Positions 1 through 64,000 of a DNA stretch of 64,000 bases are shown here, piece by piece. Positions within the stretch are counted from its first letter, which is position 1, and every line of letters starts with the position of its first letter. The notes beneath the pieces were generated by a model that worked only from the letters and a program-made list of their open reading frames with translations, was not told the origin of the DNA and did not search any database. The stretch is taken from assembly GCA_037013685.1 (NCBI GenBank), contig JAQOXP010000056.1, positions 124,001 through 188,000 of the forward strand. Reading direction: 5' to 3'. This DNA comes from Acridotheres tristis. Lineage: Eukaryota > Chordata > Aves > Passeriformes > Sturnidae. Position numbers and translations under genes: made by a program.

Positions 1-53
1 AATGATGTCCCCAATGTCCCCAATGTCCCCAGTGTCAGTGTCACTGTCCCCAC

Positions 54-7784
<7,731 letters not shown>

Positions 7785-7787
7785 CAC

Positions 7788-8240
7788 CTGGGCACACCTG
7801 GGCACGGCTGGGACACACCTGGGAACAGCTGGGGTCACCTGGGCACGGCTGGGGTCACCTGGGCACACCTGGGCACAGCTGGGATACACCTGGGGTCACC
7901 TGGGCACAGCTGGGGACACCTGGGCACAGCTGGGCACACCTGGGCACGGCTGGGGTCACCTGGGAACAGCTGGGCACGGCTGGGGACAGCTGGGACACAC
8001 CTGGGCACAGCTGGGACACACCTGGGGACACCTGGGCACACCTGGGCACGGCTGGGGACACCTGGGCACACCTGGGCACGGCTGGGGTCACCTGGGCACA
8101 CCTGGGGTCGGCTGGGCACGGCTGGGGACAGCTGGGACACACCTGGGGTCACCTGGGGACACCTGGGGTCACCTGGGCACAGCTGGGGTCACCTGGGCAC
8201 GGCTGGGGACACCTGGGCACACCTGGGATACACCTGGGGG
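7788..8240. repeat. CACCTGGGCACAGCTGGG minisatellite
   Basis: About 450 bp of 9-bp and 18-bp units. On the minus strand the unit is CCCAGGTG, identical to the acceptor junction of the adjoining exon at 7787. Confidence 0.92.
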
Positions 8241-9300
8241 GGAAGGGCACAGCTGGAGCCCCAAAAATCCCCGTCAAAATCTGCCCCCCAAATCCCCGAG
8301 AAGCCGCTGGAAAACGGCCAAGAATTCCCAAAAATCCGCCAGGAATTCCCAAAATTTCATCCCAAATCCGCCCCAAAATTCCCAAAATCCCGCCCAAATT
8401 CTGCCCCAAAATCCACCCGGAATTCCCAAAATTCTGCCAGGAATTCCCAAAAACCCGCCCAAATTCCACCCAAAATCCGCCAGGAATTCCCAAAATTCAC
8501 CCGGAATTCCCAAAAATCCGCCCAAAATCCGCCAGGAATTCCCACAAATCCACGCGGGATTCCCAAAATTCCACCCAAAAATCCTCGTCCAAATCCATCC
8601 AGAATTCCCAGAATTTCCAATTTGCCCCCAAAACTCCCAAAATTCCGCTCAAAAATCCTCCTGGAATTCCTCACAAAATCCACCCAAAAAATTCCCAAAA
8701 TTCCACCCAAAAATTCCCAAAATTCTGCCCCAAAAAATTCCCCAAATTCCCTTTGCGTGCCCAGAGCCCCCCATGGAGATTTGGGGAATTTTTTGGGAGA
8801 TTTTTCCGATTTTTTGGAAATTTTTGTTGGTTTTTTTTTTTTTGGAAAAAGATTTTTTGGGTTTTTTTCCTCAATTTTTTGTTCAAATTTCGGAATTTTT
8901 TGGGTGGGTTTTGTTGGTTTATTTTGTTGGGGAAAAGATTTTAAATTTTAATTTTTAAGAATTTTTTTTTTGTTGAAATTTTGAAATTTTTTTGGGGGGG
9001 AGATTTTTGGAGGATTTTGTCGGGTTTTTTTTGCAGGGGAAAAGATTTTAAATTTTAATTTCATTTTTCAATTTTTTTGGTTTAAATTCAGAAATCTTTT
9101 AGGGGAAGATTTTTGTTGGGTAAAAACATTTTTAATTTTTTTTTTTCGTTTTTGTTTTCCTCAATTTTTTTTCTTTAAATTTCGGAATTTTTGGGGGCCG
9201 AGATTTCGTGGATTTTTTTTTTTTTTTTTTTTGGTGGTAGAAAACTTTTAAAATTTTAATTTTTTTAAAAAAAATTCCGGAATTTTGTTGGTTTTTTTTT
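8241..9300. repeat. AATTCCCAAAATCCGCC repeat then T-rich sequence
   Basis: 8270-8745 is a degenerate AATTCCCAAAATCCRCC repeat; 8760-9300 is T-rich with GGATTTTTT tracts. No gene seen. Confidence 0.85.
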
Positions 9301-9880
9301 TCCCCTCCCCCCACCCCCCACGCGGCTCCAGGGCAACGCCGCGGGGTGGGGGAGGGGGGTCCTGACATCTCCCCCCGCCCCTCCCCCACCCCCCAGAAAC
9401 CCCCCCAAAGCCGCCCCTCCCCCACCCCCCCCGCACCCCTCACCTGCAGCCGCGGCCGCACCTGAGCCCAGGGTGGGGGAGGGGCCGAGCCTGGCCCCGC
9501 CCGCCCCTCCCCCACCCAGCCCCGCCCCTCCCCCACCCAGCCCCGCCCCTCCCCCACCCAGCCCCGCTTTGCGCAACACCCCCCGGACCGGTTCTGCCCC
9601 TCCCCCACCCCCAAAAATTCCACCCCCCCCCCCCCAAATTTTGGCCTTTCCTGGATTTTGGGACCCCCCTCCCCTCCCCCCATCCCAATTTTTGGGATCC
9701 CCTCCCCTCCCCCACCCCCCAAAAACTCGCGGCCCCTCCCCCCAAAATTTTGCCAAAATATCGAAATTTGGGCCCCTCCCCCCACCCAAAATGTTGAGAT
9801 TTCCCCTCCCCCACCCCAATCCCGGCCCCTCCCCCACCCCAGTCCCGGCCCCTCCCCCAATCGGGACCCGGAGCCCCCCC
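9301..9880 (-). promoter_or_regulatory. Candidate GC-box promoter and first exon of the SULT2B1-like gene
   Basis: A CpG-bearing C-rich block with repeated CCCCGCCCCTCCCCCACCCA (Sp1/KLF-like GC boxes) at 9490-9570. On the minus strand GCGGCTGCAG|GTGAGGGG is a strong donor with exon end at 9444, a plausible first exon feeding the acceptor at 7787. No clear ATG was seen in it, so its coding status is unknown. Confidence 0.4.
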
Positions 9881-9882
9881 CC

Positions 9883-9898
9883 TTTATTCGCTTTTATT
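9883..9898 (-). terminator. Candidate PRMT1 polyadenylation signals
   Basis: Two AATAAA hexamers on the minus strand (9893-9898 and 9883-9888), 1.4 kb after the PRMT1 stop and just before the GC-rich block. They are the first canonical pair downstream that is not a by-product of an A-run. Confidence 0.55.
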
Positions 9899-9899
9899 T

Positions 9900-11000
9900 T
9901 GATATAAAAACATAACTTACAAAGGGGGGGGAGGGGCGGCCCCAAAACCCCCCCAAAATCGGGGGGGGGGGAGGGGGAAACCCCAAAATTTTTTGGGGGG
10001 GGGGAGGGGCGCAAAGGGAGGAGCCCCAAATTTTTTTTTATTGGGGGGGGGAAGAAGAAAAAAAAAAAAAAAATTTTTTTTTTGGGCTGCTCCAAAATCA
10101 GGAAAAAAATTCCCCCTCAAAAAAAAATTTTTTTTTGGGAAAATTAAAAAAAAAGATTTTGGGGAAAATTCCCCCCAAAAAATTTCGGGGGAAAAAAAAA
10201 ATCCCAAAATTTGGGGGGAAAAAAATCCCCAAATTCGGGGTCTCCACACGGGGAAATAAAACCCAAAATTTTGGGTCCCAAATGAAAGAAAAAAAAATCC
10301 CCCAAAATTCTGGGTCGAAATGAAGGAAAAAAAAAAACAAAACACAAACCCCAAAATTTGGGTTCAAAATTTTGAAAATAAACCCCCAAAATTTGGGTTC
10401 CAAATGGGGTAAAAAACCGAAAATTTGGGTCCCAAATTGTGAAAAAAAAAACCCCAAAATTTGGGTCCCAAAATGGAGAAAAATCCCAAAATTTCGGGTG
10501 ACAAAACCCCAAAAATTCGGGGTCCCAAAATGGGGTAAAAAAACCAAAATTTGGGGCCCCAAACTGAAAAAAATCCCCAAAATTCGGGGTCCCAAAATGG
10601 GGTAAGAAACCAAAAATTTGGGGTCCCAAAATTGCAAAAAAAGTCCCTAAATTTGGGTCCCAAAATGGGGTAAAACCCCAAAAATTTGGGTCCCCAAAAT
10701 TGTGAGAAAAACCCCAAAAATTCGGGGTCCCAAAATGAGGGAAAACCCCAAAAATTGGATCCCAAAATGGGGTAAAAACCCCCAAAATTTGGGGTCCCAA
10801 AATGGGGAAAAACTCAGAAATTTTGGAATCAAAATTCGGAGTCCCAAAATGGGGAAAAAAACCCAAAAATTTTGGGGTAAAAACCCCCAAAATTGGGGTC
10901 CCAAAATGGGGTAAAACCCCAAAAATTGGGGTCCCAAAATGGGGTAAAACCCCAAAAATTTTGGGCTAAAAAACCAAAAATTTGGGGTCCCAAAATTGCG
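9900..11000 (-). repeat. Inverted-symmetric tandem repeat in PRMT1 3' UTR/downstream
   Basis: From about 10200 to 10990, units of roughly 30-40 bp contain CCCCAAAATTTGGG and TCCCAAAATGGGG, each nearly self-complementary. 9900-10200 is A/G-rich low complexity. Confidence 0.85.
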
Positions 11001-11034
11001 ACAAAAAAACCCCAAAACTGAGAATTTCCAGCGC

Positions 11035-11085
11035 AGCTTTGGCGCCCCCGGGTGGCGAAAATCGGGAACTGCAGCGGCCCCAAAG
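11035..11085 (-). promoter_or_regulatory. Bipartite CTCF-like site
   Basis: Plus strand GGCGCCCCCGGGTGGCGA followed at CTCF spacing by GGGAACTGCAG, matching the reverse complement of the CTCF core plus its upstream TGCAGTNCC module. Confidence 0.6.
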
Positions 11086-11263
11086 CCGGAATTTTTTTTT
11101 GTTGTTTTTTTACATTTTTGGGATTTTTTGGGGGGATTTTTTTTGGGTTTTTTTGGGGTTTTTTTGGGGGTTTCCGGGGAGGTTTTTTGGGGTGATTTTG
11201 GGTATTTTTTGGGGTGATTTTGGGGCGGGTTTTGGGGTCGTTTTTGGGGTTTTTGGGGTTTTT

Positions 11264-28611
<17,348 letters not shown>

Positions 28612-28900
28612 CTTGTGAGCGCGAGGAGCGGCCCCCACCCCCCTTTCCTTTTATAGTGGGGGCGGGGCCGCCGCGCGCCCCCCGCGCCTTCCCATTGGTC
28701 GCCGCTTCCCGGTTTCCGCCAACTGATTGGGCAGCGGAAATGCCAATCAGCACCAAGCCACGCCCATAGCGCCGATTGGACGGGAGGGCGTCAATCACGA
28801 AGGACGCGAAGCCACGCCCACAAAGCGGGGTCAATGCGCTCTTCCTGCGCGCTGATTGGTCGGGAGATGTGTCAATCATCGAGCCGCACCGGCGAGACCA
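28612..28900 (-). promoter_or_regulatory. PRMT1 CpG promoter with TATA and CCAAT boxes
   Basis: Minus strand CTATAAAAGG at 28648-28656 is 37-45 nt before the ATG. Upstream come a GGGGCGGGGCC GC box and inverted CCAAT boxes in plus-strand ATTGG near 28694, 28726, 28775 and 28856 (NF-Y like). The sequence is unique and CpG-rich, unlike the introns. Confidence 0.75.
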
Positions 28901-29065
28901 TCATCCCAAATTTCCTTAAAAAAAAACTCCAAAAAAATCCCCCCAAATATCCCCAAAAAATCCCAAAAAATACCAAAAAAGCCCAAAAAAATCCCCAAAA
29001 AATGCCCCAAGATCCCCCAAATTAATAACAATAAAAAACCACAAAAAATCACTAGAAATTAAACC
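28901..29065. repeat. POLD1-PRMT1 spacer, A-rich low complexity
   Basis: CCCCAAAAAATCCCAAAAAA units between the POLD1 poly(A) signal and the PRMT1 promoter. Confidence 0.8.
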
Positions 29066-29071
29066 TTTATT
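29066..29071 (-). terminator. POLD1 polyadenylation signal
   Basis: Minus strand AATAAA about 135 nt after the POLD1 stop codon; the only canonical hexamer between that stop and the PRMT1 promoter. Confidence 0.8.
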
Positions 29072-29202
29072 AAACTTTCCATAGAAAAAAAAAAAGGAGG
29101 TGGGGGGGAGGATAAGAAACTCTCCAGGAGCGGCCCCAAAATTCCCCCAAATTTTTTGGGGGGAATTTTTGGGATTTTTTGGGGTTTTTTGGGGTTTTTT
29201 GG

Positions 29203-55973
<26,771 letters not shown>

Positions 55974-55977
55974 GGAC

Positions 55978-56900
55978 CTGGGGGAAAAAAAAAAAAAAAA
56001 AAATTAAAAAGCGGGAAAAATTGGGAATTTTGGGGAATATTGGGGATTTCTGAGAGGTTGGGAACCCCCCCAACCTCCCTCAAGAATCGCAAAAAAATCC
56101 CGGAATTCCCCAAAAAATTCCCCAATTTTCCCCCAAATCCTCTTTAAAATCACAAAATTTCCAAATTAAGGCACGAATTTCCCCACAAAATTCCGCAATT
56201 TTCCGTCAAATCCCTCCACGAAATTCCCAAATTTCCCCGCAAATCTTCCACAAAATCCTCTCAAGGACCGCCCAAAAATCTCCCCAAAATTCCCGAATTT
56301 TTTCCCAAAATTCCCTCAGGGAACCCAAAATTCTCTCAGGGATTTCAAAATCCCTTGAGAGACCTCAAAATCCTCTCAGAGACCCCAAAACCCCCTCAGG
56401 AATCCCCAAAATCCCCTCAGAGACCCCAAAATCCCCTCAGAGACCCCAAATTCCCCTCAAAGACCCCAAAATCCCCTCAGAGACCCCAAAATCCCCTCAG
56501 AGACCCCAAAATCCCCTCAAGGACCCCAAAATGCCCTCAGAGACCTCAAAATCCTCTCAGAGAGCCCAAATTTCCCTCAGAGACCCCAAAATCCCTTCAG
56601 GGATCCCAAATTCCCCTCAGAGACCCCAAATTCCCCTCAGAGACCCCAAAATCCTCTCAGAGACCCCAAATTCCCCTCAGGGATCCCAAATCCCCTCAGA
56701 GTCCCCCCCCCTCCCCTCACGTCCCCTCACGATTCCCGCGCCGCTTCTGCCGCCCTCATTTCCCCTCAAATCCCCCCAAAACTCCGCGTGGATCCGCCGA
56801 GATCCCATTAAACCTCCTAAAGATCCCGTAAAATCCCAAAATTCCGAAAAAAAACCCCGAATTCCCAAAGTTTCCCCTCACGGACCCTCCGGCCGCCCTC
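55978..56900. repeat. CCCCTCAGAGACCCCAAAAT repeat, 5' intron of POLD1
   Basis: 56340-56700 is a 19-20 bp repeat, about 20 copies; flanks are AATTCCC low complexity. No coding sequence. Confidence 0.9.
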
Positions 56901-57180
56901 ACCCAGCTGAGGATCTCCCGCCAAAGGTGAGCCCGCCCCGGACACGCGCTCTGATTGGCTGGGTTTGACCCACGTGACTTTGTCGCTTCCGCGTTGTGGG
57001 CGCTCAATCCGCAATACAGGGACCGCCATGTTGAGAAGGGAAAGCGGAAGTTCCAGCCTGTGGGCCGCCATGTTGAGAAGGGAAAACCGGAAGCGCAACC
57101 ACTCTGATTGAACCGGAAGTTCCTCCTGGGCGCCGCCATATTGAGTGTGGCCCCCCTATTCCCCGCTCCCCTCACGTAAA
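56901..57180 (-). promoter_or_regulatory. POLD1 promoter with ETS/YY1 pairs and candidate non-coding exon 1
   Basis: Unique CpG-rich DNA. Three plus-strand CGGAAG ETS sites (about 57051, 57088, 57115) interleave with three minus-strand AAYATGGCGGY YY1-type sites (about 57026-57038, 57066-57078, 57133-57145), plus a CACGTG E-box (about 56971) and an ATTGG CCAAT box (about 56953). Minus-strand CAGCTGG|GTGAGG at 56902 is a plausible exon 1 donor. TATA-less. Confidence 0.65.
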
Positions 57181-57275
57181 ATTTGGGATAAAATTCCCGA
57201 ATATCCCAAAATTCCAGGTTTTATTCCCCTTCCCACCCCAAAAAAACCCAGAGAGACTTTTTAAAATTTTAATTT

Positions 57276-57281
57276 TTTATT
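57276..57281 (-). terminator. RPS9 polyadenylation signal
   Basis: Minus strand CCAATAAAAA, 50 nt after a good acceptor at 57331. It is the first canonical AATAAA after the RPS9 stop when the 3' UTR intron is removed. Confidence 0.65.
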
Positions 57282-57330
57282 GGCAGGAACTTCCCCAGTT
57301 CCCCCCCCCCACAAATGTTGGGCGGAGTCA

Positions 57331-58425
57331 CCTGGAAAAGAAATTTAAAAAGGGTTAATTACACCAGAAATTCATTTAAAAAAAAAAAGAAATTAAATTT
57401 TTGGGGCCCCCTCAGACCCTCCCCGAGTGGGGGAGGGGCACAGGAATCCATCAGGGGGGGTCAGAGCCCAGTGCTGCCATCATGGGGGGCCCCCCCCAAA
57501 AAAGTCTCAAAAAAACCCATTTTAATCCCAAAAAACCCCCCAAATATCCCATTTTAACCCCCAAAAAATCCCATTTAAATCCTAAAAAATCCAAATTTTA
57601 ACCCGGAAAAAATCCCATTTTAACCCCAAAAATTCCCCCAAAAAATCCACGAATTAGCCCCAAAAATTCCCATTTTAACCCCAAAAAATCCCCCAAAAAT
57701 CCCATTTTAACCCTAAAAAATCCACATTTTAACCCTAAAAAAATCCCATTTTAACCCTAAAAAATCCCTTTTAAATCCTCAAAAAATCCCATTTTAACCC
57801 AAAAATTCCCCCAAAAAATCCACGATTTAACCCCAAAAAATCCCATTTAAATCCCCCAAAAAATCCCATTTTAACCCCAAAAAAATCCCATTTAAATCCC
57901 CCAAAAAATCTCATTTTAACCCCAAAAAATCCAATTTTAACCACCAAAAAAATCCCTTTTAAATCCCAAAAAAATCTCATTTTAACCCAAAAATCCCCCC
58001 AAAAAATCCACGATTTAATCCCAAAAAATCCCGTTTAAATCCCCCAAAAAATCCCATTTTAACCCAAAAAATCCACATTTTAAATCCCCAAAAAATGACA
58101 TTTTAACCCCAAAAAATCCACATTTCAACCCCCCAAAAAACCTCATTTTAACCCTAAAAAATCCCATTTTAACCCCAAAAATTCCCCCAAAAAATCCACG
58201 AATTAACCCCAAAAAATCCCATTTTAACCCCAAAAAATCCCCCAAAAATCCCATTTTAACCCCAAAAAATCCCATTTAAATCCCCCCAAAAAATCCCATT
58301 TTAACCCCAAAAAAACCCCAAAAAATCCCATTTTAACCCCAAAAAAACCCCAAAAAATCCAATTTCAACCCCGAAAAAAATTCCCATTTCCCCGCACCCC
58401 TCCCCGTGTCCCCCCTGCACTCACA
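57331..58425 (-). other. RPS9 3' UTR intron boundaries
   Basis: Donor CATGGT|GTGAGTG with exon end at 58425, 43 nt after the stop; acceptor CTTTTCCAG|GTGACT with exon start at 57331. Between them is only a CCCATTTTAACCCCAAAAAAT repeat (57490-58380). Confidence 0.6.
57335..58420. repeat. CCCCAAAAAATCCCATTTTAA repeat
   Basis: About 45 units of 18-22 bp, with a larger block containing CCCCCAAAAAATCCACGAWTTA repeated about every 180-200 bp. Confidence 0.94.
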
Positions 58426-58467
58426 CCATGTTTTGGGTCCAAACCCCCTTATTTCAGGGGTGAATTT

Positions 58468-62175
<3,708 letters not shown>

Positions 62176-62180
62176 GGCGA

Positions 62181-62535
62181 CTGCAACGAGGCCGGATCGC
62201 GATATTCCACCGGTACAAAATTCCCAAAAAGTCCCAAAAATTCCCGAAATTCCCGAAAAAAAATGAGGCGGCCCCCCCCCCTCCCCACACGCAGCACGTG
62301 GCGCGCGCTGCGCATGCGCGTCCCCCCCACACCCGCCCGCTCCGGGACGCCGCGCCTGCGCACTCAGAGCCCCGCGCAGGCCTCAAAGCCTCGCCGAGGC
62401 CTCAACGCCGCCTCAAAGCGGCGCCGGTGCTGCCGGTAAATCCCGGGGAGGCTCTGAAAGCACCGGGAAAGCTCTGGGAAGGGCGAGGGGAACCCCTCGA
62501 GGGATCCCCGGTACCGGCGGCGGGTACGGCCTCAC
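62181..62535. other. RPS9 first intron, CpG-rich
   Basis: Unique CpG-dense sequence with the CACGTGGCGCGCGCTGCGCATGCGCG stretch near 62295-62320 (NRF1-like GCGCATGCGC). No exon seen. Confidence 0.6.
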
Positions 62536-62572
62536 CTCAGTTCCCCCGCGTTCGCGGGCACGGAAAGAAAGG
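62536..62572 (-). promoter_or_regulatory. RPS9 non-coding first exon with 5' TOP tract
   Basis: Minus strand CCTTTCTTTCCG at 62572-62561 is a terminal oligopyrimidine start, as expected for ribosomal protein mRNAs under mTOR control. The exon ends CTGAG|GTGAGG at 62536. A C at about 62572 is the likely start. Confidence 0.75.
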
Positions 62573-62590
62573 CGCGGCCGCCAGAGTCGC

Positions 62591-62600
62591 TTTATATAAG
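62591..62600 (-). promoter_or_regulatory. RPS9 TATA box
   Basis: Minus strand CTTATATAAA, about 27 nt upstream of the TOP start. Confidence 0.75.
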
Positions 62601-62619
62601 CCGGTGAAATAAGCCACGC

Positions 62620-62749
62620 CCCCTTTTCCTCTGACAGCCAATCCGAGCGCGGAGCGGAGGCGGTGTCGACCAATAGGTGGGCGGGGCGTGGGGACCATAA
62701 AGATGAGGAGAGGCCGCGCGGGCGCCGCCATTTTGTCCTGAGGGAGGTG
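62620..62749 (+). promoter_or_regulatory. Possible divergent plus-strand promoter and first exon
   Basis: Plus strand CCAAT boxes at about 62638 and 62671, GGGCGGGG at about 62680, CATAAAGA at 62695, then CGCCGCCATTTTGTCCTGAG and donor GGAGGTG|GTGAGCG (exon end 62749). No coding exon of such a gene was found in the rest of the window. Confidence 0.4.
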
Positions 62750-63074
62750 GTGAGCGCGGGGTCCTCCAAGGGGGAGCGAGGGGATTTGGGGGGATTTTAG
62801 AGCATTTTTGGGGACACCGAGGTGTCACGCACCTGTCCAGATGTGTCCCCAGATGTGCTGGGGATGCGGCTCCGTGTACCGGCCACCGTGCCCTCCAATT
62901 TCCCAAAAAAATTTCCCGAAAAGATTACTAAAAACTCCGGCCCGAAATCGCCCTAAAACCCCCTCACGTCGCCCGATATCCCCAATGTGCCCCCCAAATC
63001 CCCAAAAATCCCCTCAAAATCCAACAAAAATGCCACAAAACCCCCAAACCCCCCCTCGAAATCCCCGTTCCCCA

Positions 63075-63330
63075 TCCCTTGTTGCCATGACAACCGCGGA
63101 GAGCGCCCCGCCCCTCCCCTTTCACGGCTGATTGACAGCTCCCTCAGCCAATCAGCGCCCGGTCCCGGCTGGGCGGGACCATTGGCTGGGCTCGGCGCGG
63201 GGGGGGCCGGGGGTTTTGGGGGGGGTCGCCGTCGGTCGCGATCGGTCGCGACAGCGGCTCCTCGGCCGCCTCCGCACCCGGGGACCCCCCCGGGACCCCC
63301 CCCACCTCTTGGTGCCGCCCCCGCCCCTTT
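63075..63330. promoter_or_regulatory. CpG island with RFX X-box and CCAAT boxes
   Basis: GTTGCCATGACAAC at 63081-63094 is a near-perfect palindromic X-box; CCAATCAG at about 63146 and ATTGGCTG at about 63181 are opposed CCAAT boxes; a CGGTCGCGATCGGTCGCGAC repeat follows. The direction and target gene are unknown. Confidence 0.55.
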
Positions 63331-64000
63331 TTTCCACCCCCCCTCTTTGTCCCCCCTCCCCTTTATCCCCCTCCCCCCTCCCGGAATTCCCGGCTTTCCA
63401 ATCCTTTTTTTTTTTTTTTTTTCTCCTTATTTTTCCCGTTTTTCCCCTCCCTTAAATTCACCTTTTTTGCCTCTAAAATCCTCCCTTAAACCCCGCCCTA
63501 AATTCCCTTTTTTTTCCCCCGTTTTTTTCCCTTTTTCCCTCCTTTTTCTCCTTTTTTCCCTTTTTCCTCCATTTTCCCTCCTTTCCTCCCCTTAAATCCC
63601 CGTTTTCTCCTCCGTTATTCCCTTCTTCCCCTTCTTTTTCCCCTCCTTTTTCCCCTTTTTAATTCCCCTTTTTTCCCTCTTTCCTCCCTTTTAAATCCCC
63701 GTTTCCCCCGCCTTTATCCCAATTTCCCCTCCTTTAGCTTCTCTATTTTTTTCCTCATTTTCTCCCCGTTATTCCCAAATTCCCGTCATTTTTCCCTCTT
63801 TAATTTCCATTTCTCCCTCATTTCCCCCCCTTTAATTCCTCCTTTTCCTCCTCCTTTTCCCAATTTTTCCCATTATTTGCCCCAATTTTCCTTCATTTTC
63901 CCCTCCTTTAATTCTCTTCTTCCCCCAATTTCCCCCTCGTTAAATTCCCTTTTTTCCCTGATTTCCCCCCAATTTTCCCTCTTTTAATTCCTCATTTTCC
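63331..64000. repeat. Pyrimidine-rich TTTTCCCTCCTTT low complexity to the window end
   Basis: T/C tracts with TTTAATTCC spacers; no exon recognised. Confidence 0.85.

Noticed and set aside
57020..57110. Plus-strand small ORF starting at CCGCCATGTTGAGAAGG
   Set aside because: The ATG is the reverse of a YY1 site, the frame is only about 30 codons, and the surroundings are promoter-like.

Overview
The window reads as vertebrate genomic DNA, most probably from a GC-rich bird microchromosome. It holds four multi-exon genes with canonical GT-AG splice sites, CpG-rich promoters, and introns that are almost entirely short tandem repeats. All four genes lie on the minus strand, so transcription runs from high to low coordinates. 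Their human counterparts lie on 19q13, a region whose avian orthologues sit on tiny, repeat-laden, poorly assembled chromosomes. The avian call is inference from gene content and texture; no species marker was found.

Layout from left to right: (1) 1-9.5 kb, a SULT2B1-like cytosolic sulfotransferase missing its last coding exon beyond the left edge; (2) 9.9-28.65 kb, PRMT1, complete, 10 coding exons, 351 aa; (3) 29.07-57.1 kb, POLD1, the catalytic subunit of DNA polymerase delta, complete, 26 coding exons, 1088 aa; (4) 57.28-62.6 kb, RPS9, complete, 4 coding exons, 194 aa, with a TATA box, a 5' TOP tract and an apparent 3' UTR intron. From 62.6 kb rightwards is a divergent CpG promoter region with a possible plus-strand first exon and an RFX-type X-box. 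Each coding-exon chain was assembled by hand; the splice phases agree throughout and the summed lengths are multiples of three (PRMT1 1056 nt, POLD1 3267 nt, RPS9 585 nt).

The unusual feature is a recurring architecture I call exon-edge arrays. In SULT2B1, PRMT1 and POLD1 (not in RPS9), one splice junction of an exon, with about 20-75 nt of its coding sequence, is tandemly copied into the adjoining intron. Acceptor-side copies lie upstream of the exon and donor-side copies downstream. I count 17 such arrays with about 60 extra copies; the AG or GT of the junction is kept in nearly all, while the rest of the exon is never copied. The largest are 11 copies of the POLD1 Exo I donor edge, 8 copies each of two SULT2B1 acceptor edges and of the POLD1 exon 20 acceptor edge, and 7 copies of the PRMT1 exon 2 acceptor edge on an exact 132-bp period. 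In the Exo I array 9 of 11 copies still encode the same peptide and most differences are at third codon positions.

Other points: a POLD1 intron whose expected GT donor reads GG and stays in frame if unspliced; a shortened segment before the POLD1 catalytic DTDS motif; several bipartite CTCF-like sites in one orientation; phased A-tracts, homopurine runs and G-quadruplex-prone arrays. The functional genes are unrelated in pathway (sterol sulfonation, arginine methylation, DNA replication, translation); they are neighbours by synteny, not an operon.
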